Assembly (NCBI RefSeq): GCF_001953885.1 | Contig: NZ_MQUS01000013.1 | Location: forward strand, 186,001 to 250,000 | Source: Streptomyces sp. IMTB 2501 | GTDB taxonomy: Bacteria > Actinomycetota > Actinomycetes > Streptomycetales > Streptomycetaceae | DNA: 64,000 bases | Direction: 5' to 3' | In this document: positions 8,054 through 16,350 of the stretch, one piece after another | Layout of the letters: each line of letters begins with the position of its first letter | Position numbering within the stretch: the stretch's first letter is position 1 | The notes under the pieces: generated by a model | Told to the model about the DNA's origin: nothing | Database searches by the model: none | What the model saw: the letters and a program-made list of their open reading frames with translations, nothing else | Program-made: the position numbers and the translations under genes

Positions 8054-10258
8054 TCAGGCGGCCACGGGCTGCTTGGTCTCCTTCGTCGGGGTGGCCGCGT
8101 CCGAGGCGGGGTCGGTGGCCGGGCTCTCGGGGGTCTGCTTGCGCATGCCCTTGAGGAGGACGACCAGCGCGGTGGTGGCGCAGACGCCGGCCGCGATGGC
8201 GACGAGGTACAGCAGCGGGTTGCCGATCAGCGGGACGACGAAGATGCCGCCGTGCGGGGCGCGCAGGGTGGCACCGAAGGCCATCGAGAGGGCGCCGGTG
8301 AGGGCGCCGCCCACCATGGCGGACGGGATGACCCGCAGCGGGTCCGCCGCGGCGAACGGGATCGCGCCCTCGGAGATGAAGGAGGCCCCGAGGACCCAGG
8401 CGGCCTTGCCGTTCTCGCGCTCGGTCTGCGTGAACAGCTTGCCCCGGACGGTGGTGGCCAGGGCCATCGCCAGCGGCGGGACCATGCCGGCCGCCATCAC
8501 CGCGGCCATGATCTTCATCGCGGAGTCGCTGGGGTTCGAGACGGCGATGCCAGCGGTGGCGAAGGTGTAGGCGACCTTGTTGACCGGACCGCCCAGGTCG
8601 AAGCACATCATCAGGCCGAGCAGGGCGCCGAGCAGGATCGCGTTGGTGCCGGTGAGGCCGTTCAGCCAGTCGGTGAGGCCCTTCTGGGCGGTGGCGATGG
8701 GCTTGCCGATGACGACGAACATCAGGAAGCCGACGATCGCCGAGGAGATCAGCGGGATCACCACCACCGGCATGATGCCCCTCAGGGCCGCTGGGATGTT
8801 GACCCTCTGGATGGCCAGCACCACGCCGCCGGCGACCAGACCGGCCACCAGGCCGCCGAGGAAGCCCGCGTTGATGGTCAGCGAGATCGCGCCGCCCACG
8901 AAGCCGGGGACCAGTCCAGGGCGGTCGGCCATGCCGTAGGCGATGTAGCCGGCCAGGACCGGGACCAGGAAACCGAAGGCCACGGCGCCGATCTGGAACA
9001 TCAGGGCACCCCAGCTGTCGGCCTGGGTCCACACGAAGTGGTCCATCACCGACGGCGCCTTGTTGATCTTGTATCCGCCGATCGCGAATCCCAGGGCGAT
9101 GAGAAGGCCACCCGCGGCGACGAACGGAACCATGTAGCTCACGCCGCTCATCAGCCACTTGCGGAGCCTGGTGCCGTATCCCTCGGTGGAGTCGCCCGCA
9201 CGCTCGACCGGTGTGCTGCCCGACGCGGGCGCCAGGGCGCTCGTCTCGCCGCGCGCCGCCTTCTCACGGACCTCCGTGATGAGTTCGGCGGGTCGGTTGA
9301 TCCCGGCCTTCACTCCGACGTCGACGGTGGGCTTGCCGGCGAAGCGGTCCTTGTCGCGTACGGGGACGTCGTGCGCGAAGATCACACCGTCCGCCGCGGC
9401 GATCACCGCCGGGTCCAGCCGGGTGAAGCCGGCCGAGCCCTGCGTCTCGACGATGAGTTCGACGCCCACCTCGCGTCCCGCGTTCTCCAGGGACTCGGCT
9501 GCCATGTAGGTATGCGCGATGCCGGTCGGGCAGGACGTGACGGCGACGATACGGAAGGGGCGCTCGCCGGAGTCCGAGACGGAGCCGGCGCCCGCCGGGG
9601 TTTCCTGCGCCGGGGCGGATGCGCCCGGCGCCTGCGCCGTAGTGGCCGCCGCGGCGCCGGCGGAGGCCGCCACCGGCGCCGCAGCGGTGTCTTGGGAGAC
9701 GCCCGCCTCGCTCGTAGCGCTCACGGCGCCCTGAGCAGCGGTCGTCGAGCCGGTCGCGCCCGCGCTGACGTCCGCGCCCTCCCCCGCGGCCGACGGCGCC
9801 TGCGGCGCGCTCGGGGTCTCGTCCCCGCGGATCAGCGCCGCCGCCGTCTCCGCGTCGGTCGCCGCGCGCAGGGCCGAGGTGAAGTTGGTGTTCATCAGCT
9901 GGCGGGCCAGTGAGGAGAGGATCGTGAGGTGGGCGTCGTCGGCGCCGGCCGGGGCCGCGATCAGGAAGATCAGGTCGGCCGGGCCGTCCGGGGCGCCGAA
10001 GTCGATGCCTGCGGCGCTGCGGCCGAAGGCGAGGGTCGGCTCGGTGACGTGGGCGCTGCGGCAGTGCGGGATGCCGATGCCGCCGTCGAGGCCGGTCGGC
10101 ATCTGGGCCTCGCGGGCGGCCACGTCGGCGAGGAAGCCCTCCAGATCGGTCACCCGGCCCTGGGCCACCATGCGTTCGGCGAGGGCGCGTGCCGCCGCTT
10201 CCTTGGTGTCGGCCGACAGGTCGAGGTCGACCAGGTCCGCCGTGATCATGTCGCTCAT
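8054..10258 (-). CDS. fruA: PTS fructose transporter subunit IIABC
   Basis: FruA imports fructose and phosphorylates it to fructose-1-phosphate. The 734 residues hold the complete chain: a IIA domain (1-150) with the phospho-His motif IGIPHCRS (His65), and an Ala/Thr/Gly-rich linker (~150-232). A IIB domain follows with the phospho-Cys in VTSCPTGIAHTYMAAE (Cys243), then a second linker. The IIC membrane domain (~365-700) begins near LRKWLMSGVSYMVPF. The length and domain order are those of actinomycete FruA. It is the last gene of fruR-fruK-fruA, 160 bp after fruK. Confidence 0.96.
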   Translation of the reverse strand: MSDMITADLVDLDLSADTKEAAARALAERMVAQGRVTDLEGFLADVAAREAQMPTGLDGGIGIPHCRSAHVTEPTLAFGRSAAGIDFGAPDGPADLIFLIAAPAGADDAHLTILSSLARQLMNTNFTSALRAATDAETAAALIRGDETPSAPQAPSAAGEGADVSAGATGSTTAAQGAVSATSEAGVSQDTAAAPVAASAGAAAATTAQAPGASAPAQETPAGAGSVSDSGERPFRIVAVTSCPTGIAHTYMAAESLENAGREVGVELIVETQGSAGFTRLDPAVIAAADGVIFAHDVPVRDKDRFAGKPTVDVGVKAGINRPAELITEVREKAARGETSALAPASGSTPVERAGDSTEGYGTRLRKWLMSGVSYMVPFVAAGGLLIALGFAIGGYKINKAPSVMDHFVWTQADSWGALMFQIGAVAFGFLVPVLAGYIAYGMADRPGLVPGFVGGAISLTINAGFLGGLVAGLVAGGVVLAIQRVNIPAALRGIMPVVVIPLISSAIVGFLMFVVIGKPIATAQKGLTDWLNGLTGTNAILLGALLGLMMCFDLGGPVNKVAYTFATAGIAVSNPSDSAMKIMAAVMAAGMVPPLAMALATTVRGKLFTQTERENGKAAWVLGASFISEGAIPFAAADPLRVIPSAMVGGALTGALSMAFGATLRAPHGGIFVVPLIGNPLLYLVAIAAGVCATTALVVLLKGMRKQTPESPATDPASDAATPTKETKQPVAA

Positions 10259-10418
10259 CGCGGGCTCCTATGCACGCGTATCGCCCGGGGAGAGGGGTGG
10301 GCGGAGATGGGGACGGGGGTGCTGTGGGGGGAGGCGGTGGGGATGGCGGCCGTGGGGAGTGACGGGGAGTCCCGCCATGGCCGGGTCGGGGTGGGCGTGA
10401 GGGACCGGATCACGGGGG

Positions 10419-11366
10419 TCATGACACGGGCTCCGTCAGTTCGCGGTCGAGGGGGATCTCGGCCGTGACGGTCACCGCCGCCGGGTCCAGGTCGGTGGGG
10501 GTCGGCATGACGCTGCCGGGGAGCTGGACGGCGGCGGCGCCGTGGGCGACGGCGGAGGCGAGGGCCTCGGGGCCGGTGCCGCCGGCGATCAGGAAGCCGG
10601 CGAGGGAGGAGTCGCCGGCGCCGACATTACTGCGGACGGTGTCCACGTCGGCGGTGGCGAACCAGGCGCCCGTGTCCTCCACGAGGAGCTGCCCGTCGGC
10701 GCCCAGGCTCGCGAGCACGGCGCGTGCGCCCATGCCGCGCACCTCCTCGGCCGCCTTCAGCGCGTCGCCCACGGTCGCCAGGGGGCGCCCGACGGCTTCC
10801 GCGAGCTCCTGGGCGTTGGGCTTCACCACGTCCGGCCGCGCGCGCAGCGCCTCCAGCAGCGCACGCCCAGAGGTGTCCATCGCGATGCGCGCGCCCCCCG
10901 CGTGCGCCTCCGTGACCACATCGGCGTACCACGAGGGCGCGAGCCCCCGGGGCAGGCTCCCGCAGCACGCGATCCAGTCGGCATCGCGGGAGTGCTCGCG
11001 GACGGTGACCAGGAGCAGGGCCTGCTCGGCCGCGGAGAGCTCCGGACCCGGCGCGTTGATCTTGGTGAGCACCCCGTCGGACTCGGCGAGCGCGATGTTG
11101 GAACGGGTGGCTCCGGCGATCGGGACCGGCGCGACCTCGATGCCCTGCGCGTCGAGCAGATCGGCGATGAGCGCCCCCGGAGCACCACCCAGGGGCAGAA
11201 CGGCAACCGTGCGCCGCCCGGCGGCCGCGACGGCGCGCGAGACGTTCACGCCCTTGCCGCCGGGGTCCATACGCTCGGTGTCGGCACGGATGACCTCGCC
11301 GCGCTTCAGGGCCTGGACCTCGTAGGTGCGGTCCAGGGAGGGGTTGGGGGTGACGGTGAGGATCAT
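10419..11366 (-). CDS. fruK: 1-phosphofructokinase
   Basis: FruK phosphorylates fructose-1-phosphate to fructose-1,6-bisphosphate, feeding glycolysis. The 315-residue PfkB-family protein has the N-terminal TVTPNPSLDRTYEV, the first signature PGGKGVNVSRAVAAAG, and the C-terminal anion-hole/catalytic motif NVGAGDSSLAGFLIAGG with the catalytic Asp. Its ATG overlaps the fruR stop as ATGA (11363-11366), indicating translational coupling. Confidence 0.96.
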   Translation of the reverse strand: MILTVTPNPSLDRTYEVQALKRGEVIRADTERMDPGGKGVNVSRAVAAAGRRTVAVLPLGGAPGALIADLLDAQGIEVAPVPIAGATRSNIALAESDGVLTKINAPGPELSAAEQALLLVTVREHSRDADWIACCGSLPRGLAPSWYADVVTEAHAGGARIAMDTSGRALLEALRARPDVVKPNAQELAEAVGRPLATVGDALKAAEEVRGMGARAVLASLGADGQLLVEDTGAWFATADVDTVRSNVGAGDSSLAGFLIAGGTGPEALASAVAHGAAAVQLPGSVMPTPTDLDPAAVTVTAEIPLDRELTEPVS

Positions 11367-12124
11367 GCGCGCACTACTTCCGTGCCGCCGCGCTCGATCG
11401 CGGCGGCGTCTTCGGGGCTCAGCCCGCTGTCGGTGATCAGCAGGTCCACATCGCTCAGGTCACCGAAGCGGGCGAAGTGCTCCTGACCGTGCTTGGCGGA
11501 GTCGGCCAGCAGTACGACGCGCCGGGCGGCGGCGACGGCGGCCCGCTTGACCGCGGCCTCGGCGAGGTCCGGGGTGGTCAGACCGTGCTCGGCGGAGAAG
11601 CCGTTCGCCGCCACGAACAGCACGTCGGCGCGGATCTCCCCGTACGCGCGGAGCGCCCAGGCGTCCACGGCGGCGCGCGTGCGGTGGCGTACGCGCCCCC
11701 CGACCAGATGGAGCTGGATGCCGGGGTGGTCGGCGAGGCGGGCGGCGATGGGGAGGCTGTGCGTGACGACGGTCAGGGAGGCCTCCAGCGGGATCGCGGC
11801 GGCGACCCGGGCGACCGTCGTACCGGCGTCGAGGATCATCGTGCCCTCGGTCGGGAGTTCGGCGAGGGCGGCCTTGGCGATGCGGTCCTTCTCGTCGGCG
11901 GCGGTGGACTCGCGCTCGGCGAGGTCCGGTTCGAAGTCGAGGCGGCCGACCGGGATGGCACCGCCGTGCACCCGGCGGACGAGACCGGCGCGGTCGAGGG
12001 CCTTCAGATCACGGCGGATCGTTTCCGCGGTGACCTGGAACTCCTCGGCGAGCGACAGCACGTCCACCCGGCCGCCGTCACGGGCGAGCCGGAGGATCTC
12101 CTGCTGCCGTTCCGGTGCGTACAT
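11363..12124 (-). CDS. fruR: DeoR-family regulator of the fructose operon
   Basis: A 253-residue DeoR-type repressor. The N-terminal winged helix (RQQEILRLARDGGRVDVLSL...VTAETIRRDLKAL, residues ~6-50) is followed by a DeoR sugar-phosphate sensor domain with ILDAGTTV and a NGFSAEHGLTT segment. The likely ligand, fructose-1-phosphate, is inferred from the operon. ATG 12124 is chosen over GTG 12181 because GGAGG lies 8 bp upstream of 12124. Three evenly spaced GAACGG repeats just upstream are candidate autoregulatory sites. Confidence 0.92.
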   Translation of the reverse strand: MYAPERQQEILRLARDGGRVDVLSLAEEFQVTAETIRRDLKALDRAGLVRRVHGGAIPVGRLDFEPDLAERESTAADEKDRIAKAALAELPTEGTMILDAGTTVARVAAAIPLEASLTVVTHSLPIAARLADHPGIQLHLVGGRVRHRTRAAVDAWALRAYGEIRADVLFVAANGFSAEHGLTTPDLAEAAVKRAAVAAARRVVLLADSAKHGQEHFARFGDLSDVDLLITDSGLSPEDAAAIERGGTEVVRA

Positions 12125-12147
12125 GTCGTTGGCCTCCGCCTCGGTGT

Positions 12148-12179
12148 CCGTTCGTGGTGCCCGTTCCTGGCGTCCGTTC
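12148..12179 (-). promoter_or_regulatory. Three GAACGG direct repeats at 13-bp spacing upstream of fruR
   Basis: On the plus strand CCGTTC occurs at 12148, 12161 and 12174, exactly 13 bp apart, 24 bp before the fruR start codon. A further ACGAACGGAC copy lies at about 12267. Phased direct repeats are typical of DeoR-family operators, so a FruR operator is inferred. Confidence 0.4.
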
Positions 12180-12325
12180 ACTTCCGAGTGATGCCCGAAC
12201 GTGTGGTTTCACTGCGAGGCTACGCCCGGATTTCTGGAAAGTAAACAGGTTCGGATTCCAATCGGGCACGAACGGACTTCCGACCCTGCGCGGAGGGTCC
12301 TGCGGAGGGTTCACGCGGACAGCGC

Positions 12326-12358
12326 GAGGGCCCGGCACCTGGTCGGTGCCGGGCCCTC
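12326..12358 (-). terminator. Strong terminator hairpin downstream of the MFS exporter
   Basis: GAGGGCCCGGCACC pairs perfectly over 14 bp with GGTGCCGGGCCCTC around a 5-nt loop, 11 bp past the MFS stop codon. Confidence 0.8.
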
Positions 12359-12369
12359 GTCGTGCCTGG

Positions 12370-13983
12370 TCAGGGCACCAGTTCGGGTTCCTTCTGCAGC
12401 ACCGGCGGCTCGGCGTCCACCGCCCCCTCGACATGCTGCGCGGGCCGCTTCGGCAGGGCGGACATCAGCAGGAAGATCGCGCCCATGATCCCGGCGACCC
12501 ACCACAGCGCGTACTGGAAAGCGTGCACGAAGGCCGGGCCGACCTGCGCCGGGGCCAGTCGGTCGCCGATCTCGCCGAAGAACACGACCGACACGAGGCC
12601 CAGGCCGAGCGCGTTGCCCATCTGCTGCACCGTGTTGATCAGCCCGGACGCGGAACCGGCGTGCTCGCGCGGCACCTCCGAGAGCACCGCGTCGGTCAGC
12701 GGGGCGACGATCAGCCCCATGCCGGCGCCCATCACGACCAGCGGCAGCGCCATCTGCCAGGAGGCGATGGCGAGGCCGTACCGGTGCGCCTCCCACAGAT
12801 AGAGCAGCACACCCGCGCCCATCACCAGCGCGCCCGCCTGGAGCACCTTCCGCCCGAACTTCGGGACCAGCTTCTGCACCGACATCCCGGCCGCAGTCGA
12901 CACCGAGAGGGAGAACGGTACGCCGGTGAGCCCGGCCCGCAGCGGGGTCCAGCCCAGGCCGATCTGCATGTACAGCGTCCAGACCAGGAAGAAGATGCCG
13001 AGCGCGACACCGAAGACGGTCTGTACGGCGATGCCCGCGGCGAAGCTCTTCACCCGGAAGAGGGACAGCTCGATGAGCGGGGAACCGTCGCCGGCCGCCT
13101 TCCGTTTTTCGTACGACACCAGCGCCACGAAGACGACGAGCGCACCGGCCATGCAGCCGTACCCCCACAGCGGCCAGCCCAGCTCGCGGCCGCGCGTGAG
13201 CGGGTACAGCAGCATCAGCAGGCCGAGCGAGACCAGGGCGACACCGACGAGGTCAAGCTTCAGGGCCTTGGGGGCCTTCGATTCCGTGATGAAGCGGCGG
13301 CCCAGGATCCAGGCCAGGACGCCTACAGGGAGGTTGATGAGGAAGATGGGCCGCCATTCGAGGCCGAACAGGTTCCACTCCGTCAGCAGCGCGCCCAGCA
13401 GCGGGCCGGAGACCGCGCCCAGACCGACGACCGCGCCGAACATGCCGAACACCTTGCCGCGTTCATGGGCCGGGAAGGTGGCGTGCACGATCGACAGCAC
13501 CTGCGGCACCATCATCGCCGCCATACCGCCCTGCAGGAGGCGCGAGGCGACCAGCATCTCCGGGTTCGCGGCGAAGCCGCACAGGGCGGAGGCGAGGGTG
13601 AATCCGCCGATGCCGATGAGGAACAGCCGTTTGCGGCCATGGATGTCGCCGAGACGGCCGCCGGTGATCAGACCGGCGGCGAAGGCCAGGGCGTAGCCCG
13701 CGGTTATCCACTGGATCTGGCTGACCGAGGCGTCCGCGCTCCGCTGGATGGACGGGATGGCGATGTTGACGATCGTCACGTCGACCAGGTCCATGAAGGC
13801 TGCGGTCATGACGATCGCCAGAGCCAGCCAGCGGGTTCGGTCGGGTGAACGGTCGGGCAGCGCCGTGGGGGCTCCCGAGTCGTCCCGGCCGCCCGTCGTC
13901 TGCGGCTTGTCGCGCTCAGCGGCGGGTCCGCTGATGGACGCAGTCCCGCGATCCTTGAGGGTGTTGTCGTCGTGCGAAGTCAT
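12370..13983 (-). CDS. MFS drug exporter, DHA2 (EmrB/QacA) family
   Basis: A 537-residue 14-helix proton-driven exporter. A ~48-residue polar N-terminus precedes the first helix (WLALAIVMTAAFMDLVDVTI). The DHA2 motif D1 (LVDVTIVNIAIPSIQ) and motif A (GGRLGDIHGRKRLFLIG) are clear, and motif C (GAVVGLGAVSGPLLGALL) marks it as an antiporter. It is divergent from the WYL regulator gene with only 62 bp between starts. That arrangement suggests control by this regulator. Substrate unknown. Confidence 0.9.
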   Translation of the reverse strand: MTSHDDNTLKDRGTASISGPAAERDKPQTTGGRDDSGAPTALPDRSPDRTRWLALAIVMTAAFMDLVDVTIVNIAIPSIQRSADASVSQIQWITAGYALAFAAGLITGGRLGDIHGRKRLFLIGIGGFTLASALCGFAANPEMLVASRLLQGGMAAMMVPQVLSIVHATFPAHERGKVFGMFGAVVGLGAVSGPLLGALLTEWNLFGLEWRPIFLINLPVGVLAWILGRRFITESKAPKALKLDLVGVALVSLGLLMLLYPLTRGRELGWPLWGYGCMAGALVVFVALVSYEKRKAAGDGSPLIELSLFRVKSFAAGIAVQTVFGVALGIFFLVWTLYMQIGLGWTPLRAGLTGVPFSLSVSTAAGMSVQKLVPKFGRKVLQAGALVMGAGVLLYLWEAHRYGLAIASWQMALPLVVMGAGMGLIVAPLTDAVLSEVPREHAGSASGLINTVQQMGNALGLGLVSVVFFGEIGDRLAPAQVGPAFVHAFQYALWWVAGIMGAIFLLMSALPKRPAQHVEGAVDAEPPVLQKEPELVP

Positions 13984-13993
13984 GACATGAAGG

Positions 13994-14023
13994 TAGGACG
14001 CGATTAGGTCAGATTGTGTCCTA
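13994..14023. promoter_or_regulatory. Inverted repeat between the MFS and WYL regulator genes
   Basis: TAGGAC (13994-13999) and GTCCTA (14018-14023) form an inverted repeat with an 18-bp spacer that also contains a TAGGTC half-site. It sits in the 62-bp divergent promoter region and is a plausible operator for the WYL-domain regulator. Confidence 0.35.
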
Positions 14024-14045
14024 GTCGTGCGGCATGCTCGTAGGT

Positions 14046-15008
14046 ATGACTACCGACACACCCGCCCGGGTGCTGCAGCTGCTCTCGCTCCTCCAGACGC
14101 CTCGCGAGTGGCCCGGTGGGGAGCTGGCCGAGCGGCTCGGGGTGTCGCGTCGTACCGTGCGGCGGGACATCGACCGGCTGCGGGAGCTGGGGTATCCGGT
14201 TCAGGCCACCAAGGGTGCGGACGGCGGGTACCGGCTGGTCGCGGGCAAGGCGATGCCGCCGCTGGTGCTGGACGACGAGGAGGCGGTGGCGATCGCGGTG
14301 GGCCTGAGGGCCGGTGCCGGGCATGCGGTGGAGGGCGTGGACGAGGCGTCCGTACGAGCCCTGGCCAAGCTGGAGCAGGTGCTGCCGGCCCGGCTGCGCC
14401 ACCGGGTTTCCACGCTGCAGGCGGCGACAACTTCGCTGACCAGCGGGGACGGACCGAGCATCGCGCCGGAGACGCTGACCGTCATGGCCTCGACGGTGGC
14501 GGGGCACGAGCGGCTGCGGTTCGCCTACCGCGACAAGGACGACAGCGAGTCGCGGCGGCTGACCGAGCCGCATCGGCTGGTGTCGACCGGGCGACGCTGG
14601 TATCTCGTCGCCTACGACCTCGACCGCGCCGACTGGCGCACCTTCCGGGTGGACCGGGTGAGGGAGCCGTTCGCGACCGGAGTCCGGTTCGCGCCACGGG
14701 AGTTGCCGACGGGCAGCGCCGCCGAGTATCTGCGGCGGTCCATCCATCGGCGACAGGAGACGTATGAGTTCGCGGTGCGGTTCGCCGCGCCGGCGGCGCA
14801 GGTCTCCACACGGGTGCCGGCCTGGCTCGGGGTGCCGGAAGACGACGGCAAGGGCGGTTGCGTCCTGCGGGGCACCTCCGGCGAACCCGTGGAGTGGCTG
14901 GCGATGCGGCTGGCGATGGCGGGGTGCGAGTTCGCGGTGCGAAGGCCGGGTGAACTGGCTGAATGCGTACGGGAGTTGGGGGGACGGCTGAGTCGGGCGG
15001 GTGGTTGA
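14046..15008 (+). CDS. YafY-type transcriptional regulator (HTH plus WYL domain)
   Basis: The N-terminal HTH_11 domain (ARVLQLLSLLQTPREWPGG...LGVSRRTVRRDIDRLRELGY) is followed by a WYL ligand-binding domain. This has the characteristic REPHRLV...RRWYLVAYDLDR-type segment (residues ~175-205) and a C-terminal WCX extension. Regulators of this family usually control a neighbouring exporter or enzyme; the divergent MFS gene is the likely target. Start ATG 14046 is preferred; ATG 14034 is in frame. The gene's 3' end runs into a 16-17 bp tandem repeat array. Confidence 0.85.
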   Translation: MTTDTPARVLQLLSLLQTPREWPGGELAERLGVSRRTVRRDIDRLRELGYPVQATKGADGGYRLVAGKAMPPLVLDDEEAVAIAVGLRAGAGHAVEGVDEASVRALAKLEQVLPARLRHRVSTLQAATTSLTSGDGPSIAPETLTVMASTVAGHERLRFAYRDKDDSESRRLTEPHRLVSTGRRWYLVAYDLDRADWRTFRVDRVREPFATGVRFAPRELPTGSAAEYLRRSIHRRQETYEFAVRFAAPAAQVSTRVPAWLGVPEDDGKGGCVLRGTSGEPVEWLAMRLAMAGCEFAVRRPGELAECVRELGGRLSRAGG

Positions 15009-15088
15009 GCCGGGTGAGGTGTGAGTCGGGTGGGTGATTGAGTCGGGTGGGTCGTCGAGCCGTGCGGGAGGTGAGTCGGGCGAGGGTT
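14990..15088. repeat. Degenerate 16-17 bp tandem repeat (about six copies)
   Basis: Units related to GAGTCGGGTGGGTGATT begin at about 14990, 15007, 15023, 15040, 15057 and 15073. The first copy is coding and the array crosses the stop codon of the WYL regulator. Confidence 0.6.
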
Positions 15089-15359
15089 GGGGCAGGCCCG
15101 TGGGGCGGCCGATCCTGAGGCCCCGGTAGTTTCGGCCTGCGTGAGGTCCCCGGCTGGGGCGAACTAGCGCCCCGGCAGGCAACGTTTGCCCGTCAAGGAG
15201 CGGCGTCCGGTGCGTGCTCTGGGGGTCCCCCCGGCCGAAGGCTGGGGGAGTGCCGGCCGGAGGCCGTACCCGATGGGCTGGGCGTACGTGGGCTTTCGGC
15301 CGGTGCGGCGAGAGGGCGTGCCGGGCGTCACGACGGGGCGAACGTCGCCTGTTGGGGCA
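15009..15359. other. Intergenic region with repeats, no gene seen
   Basis: A 351-bp gap between the WYL regulator and the TetR gene. It contains most of the 16-17 bp tandem array and one copy of a palindromic dispersed repeat (15218-15253). No credible reading frame was found. Confidence 0.6.
15218..15253. repeat. GC-rich palindromic intergenic repeat, copy 1
   Basis: The segment CTGGGGGTCCCCCCGGCC followed by GAAGGCTGGGGGAG forms a near-perfect hairpin. This type of element recurs in many Streptomyces intergenic gaps. A second copy, inverted, is at 49865-49899. Confidence 0.55.
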
Positions 15360-16190
15360 CTAGGTGTCGTCCTGGGTTTGCCCGCCCCATCCGAAGCCCC
15401 GCAAGGATCCGAGGTTGTGCAGCGCCAGGGCTGCGGGGCCTTCGGGGCCGGTGGGCGGGGAGGAGGTAGCGGCCCAGGACTCCACGGCCACGCGGACTGC
15501 CGCGCCGGCGACAGCCGCGGCGAAGCGGAGGTCCGGGGTGATCGGCCCGGGGGGTGTGGACGGTGTGGGACACGGGGCAACGTTGTCGTTCGCTTCGCGT
15601 CCTACGCGTCCATCGTGGCCTCCCCGGCCTCCGGATTCTTCGCGGTCTTTGGCCGCCTCGGCTCCGCCGGCTCCGCTTGTGCCAACTTCACTACTCTTTG
15701 GGCCAGTTGACCGGGACATCAGGATCTCGGCCAGGGTCCGGTCCGACTCCTGGCACACCTCGGCCCAGACCTTGCGCAGGGCGGGGCTGGCGTCGGCCAG
15801 GCGGATGAGGGTGCGGACCCATTCCCAGGACGCCGCCGACACACCGGCACCGGGGGTGAGGGTGTGGTGGACGGCGTGTTCCAGGGCCTCCGGGACGGTG
15901 AGGTGGGCCGGGGCCGCACGGACGGCTTCCGCCCAGCACCGGGCGCCCGCCGCGTAGAGAGGGGCGACCGCTTCCTCCTTGGTGGCGAAGTAGCGGTAGA
16001 ACGTACGCGGTGCGATGCCCGCGGCCTGGGCGATGTCCTCGGCGCGGGTGGCCCGCAGGCCCTGGCGGACGAACAGGGCGGCCGCCGCGCGGGCGATCTC
16101 CGTCCGGGTCTCGGCCTTCCGGCGCTCGGTCAGCGAGACCGGCGCGGAAGCGGGAAACTGCTGGTGGGCGGGGCTGGGGGTGGTGCTCAC
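15360..16190 (-). CDS. TetR/AcrR-family transcriptional regulator
   Basis: A 276-residue regulator. The N-terminal TetR domain is complete (RTEIARAAAALFVRQGLRAT...IAQAAGIAPRTFYRYFATKE, residues ~30-75), followed by the helical ligand domain. Residues ~175-230 are a low-complexity Gly/Ser/Pro insert not usual for the family. By position next to hrdD it may correspond to the S. coelicolor regulator SCO3201, a synteny inference from memory. GTG 16190 is the only plausible start. A 6-3-6 palindrome lies 21 bp upstream. Confidence 0.85.
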   Translation of the reverse strand: MSTTPSPAHQQFPASAPVSLTERRKAETRTEIARAAAALFVRQGLRATRAEDIAQAAGIAPRTFYRYFATKEEAVAPLYAAGARCWAEAVRAAPAHLTVPEALEHAVHHTLTPGAGVSAASWEWVRTLIRLADASPALRKVWAEVCQESDRTLAEILMSRSTGPKSSEVGTSGAGGAEAAKDREESGGRGGHDGRVGREANDNVAPCPTPSTPPGPITPDLRFAAAVAGAAVRVAVESWAATSSPPTGPEGPAALALHNLGSLRGFGWGGQTQDDT

Positions 16191-16210
16191 TCCGGCAGGC
16201 TATGCCCATG

Positions 16211-16225
16211 TGGCAGAATCTGCCA
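16211..16225. promoter_or_regulatory. Candidate TetR operator
   Basis: TGGCAGAATCTGCCA is a perfect 6-bp inverted repeat with a 3-bp spacer, 20 bp upstream of the tetR start in the divergent promoter region. The size and position are typical for TetR autorepression. Confidence 0.45.
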
Positions 16226-16316
16226 TCCGGCGGTCCACCCCGGGGTTCAGGTACGGGGTGGGCCGCCATTCCAAGTTCCAGGTTCCGGCAGCGCCCCATC
16301 ACCCGCGAGGACTTGA

Positions 16317-16335
16317 GTCTCCCCCAGGGGGAGAC
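16317..16335. promoter_or_regulatory. Candidate MerR operator/promoter spacer palindrome
   Basis: GTCTCCCCCAGGGGGAGAC is a perfect 19-bp palindrome directly preceded by CTTGA (a possible -35) and 15 bp before the MerR-family start codon. MerR proteins bind such dyads between -35 and -10, so autoregulation is inferred. Confidence 0.5.
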
Positions 16336-16350
16336 CGGAAGGTGGGGCTC

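Noticed and set aside
7691..9913. A 740-codon plus-strand frame across the small membrane gene and fruA
   Set aside because: Antisense to fruA, which has all PTS motifs. Composition (Gly/Arg/Asp/His-rich) is typical of a shadow frame.
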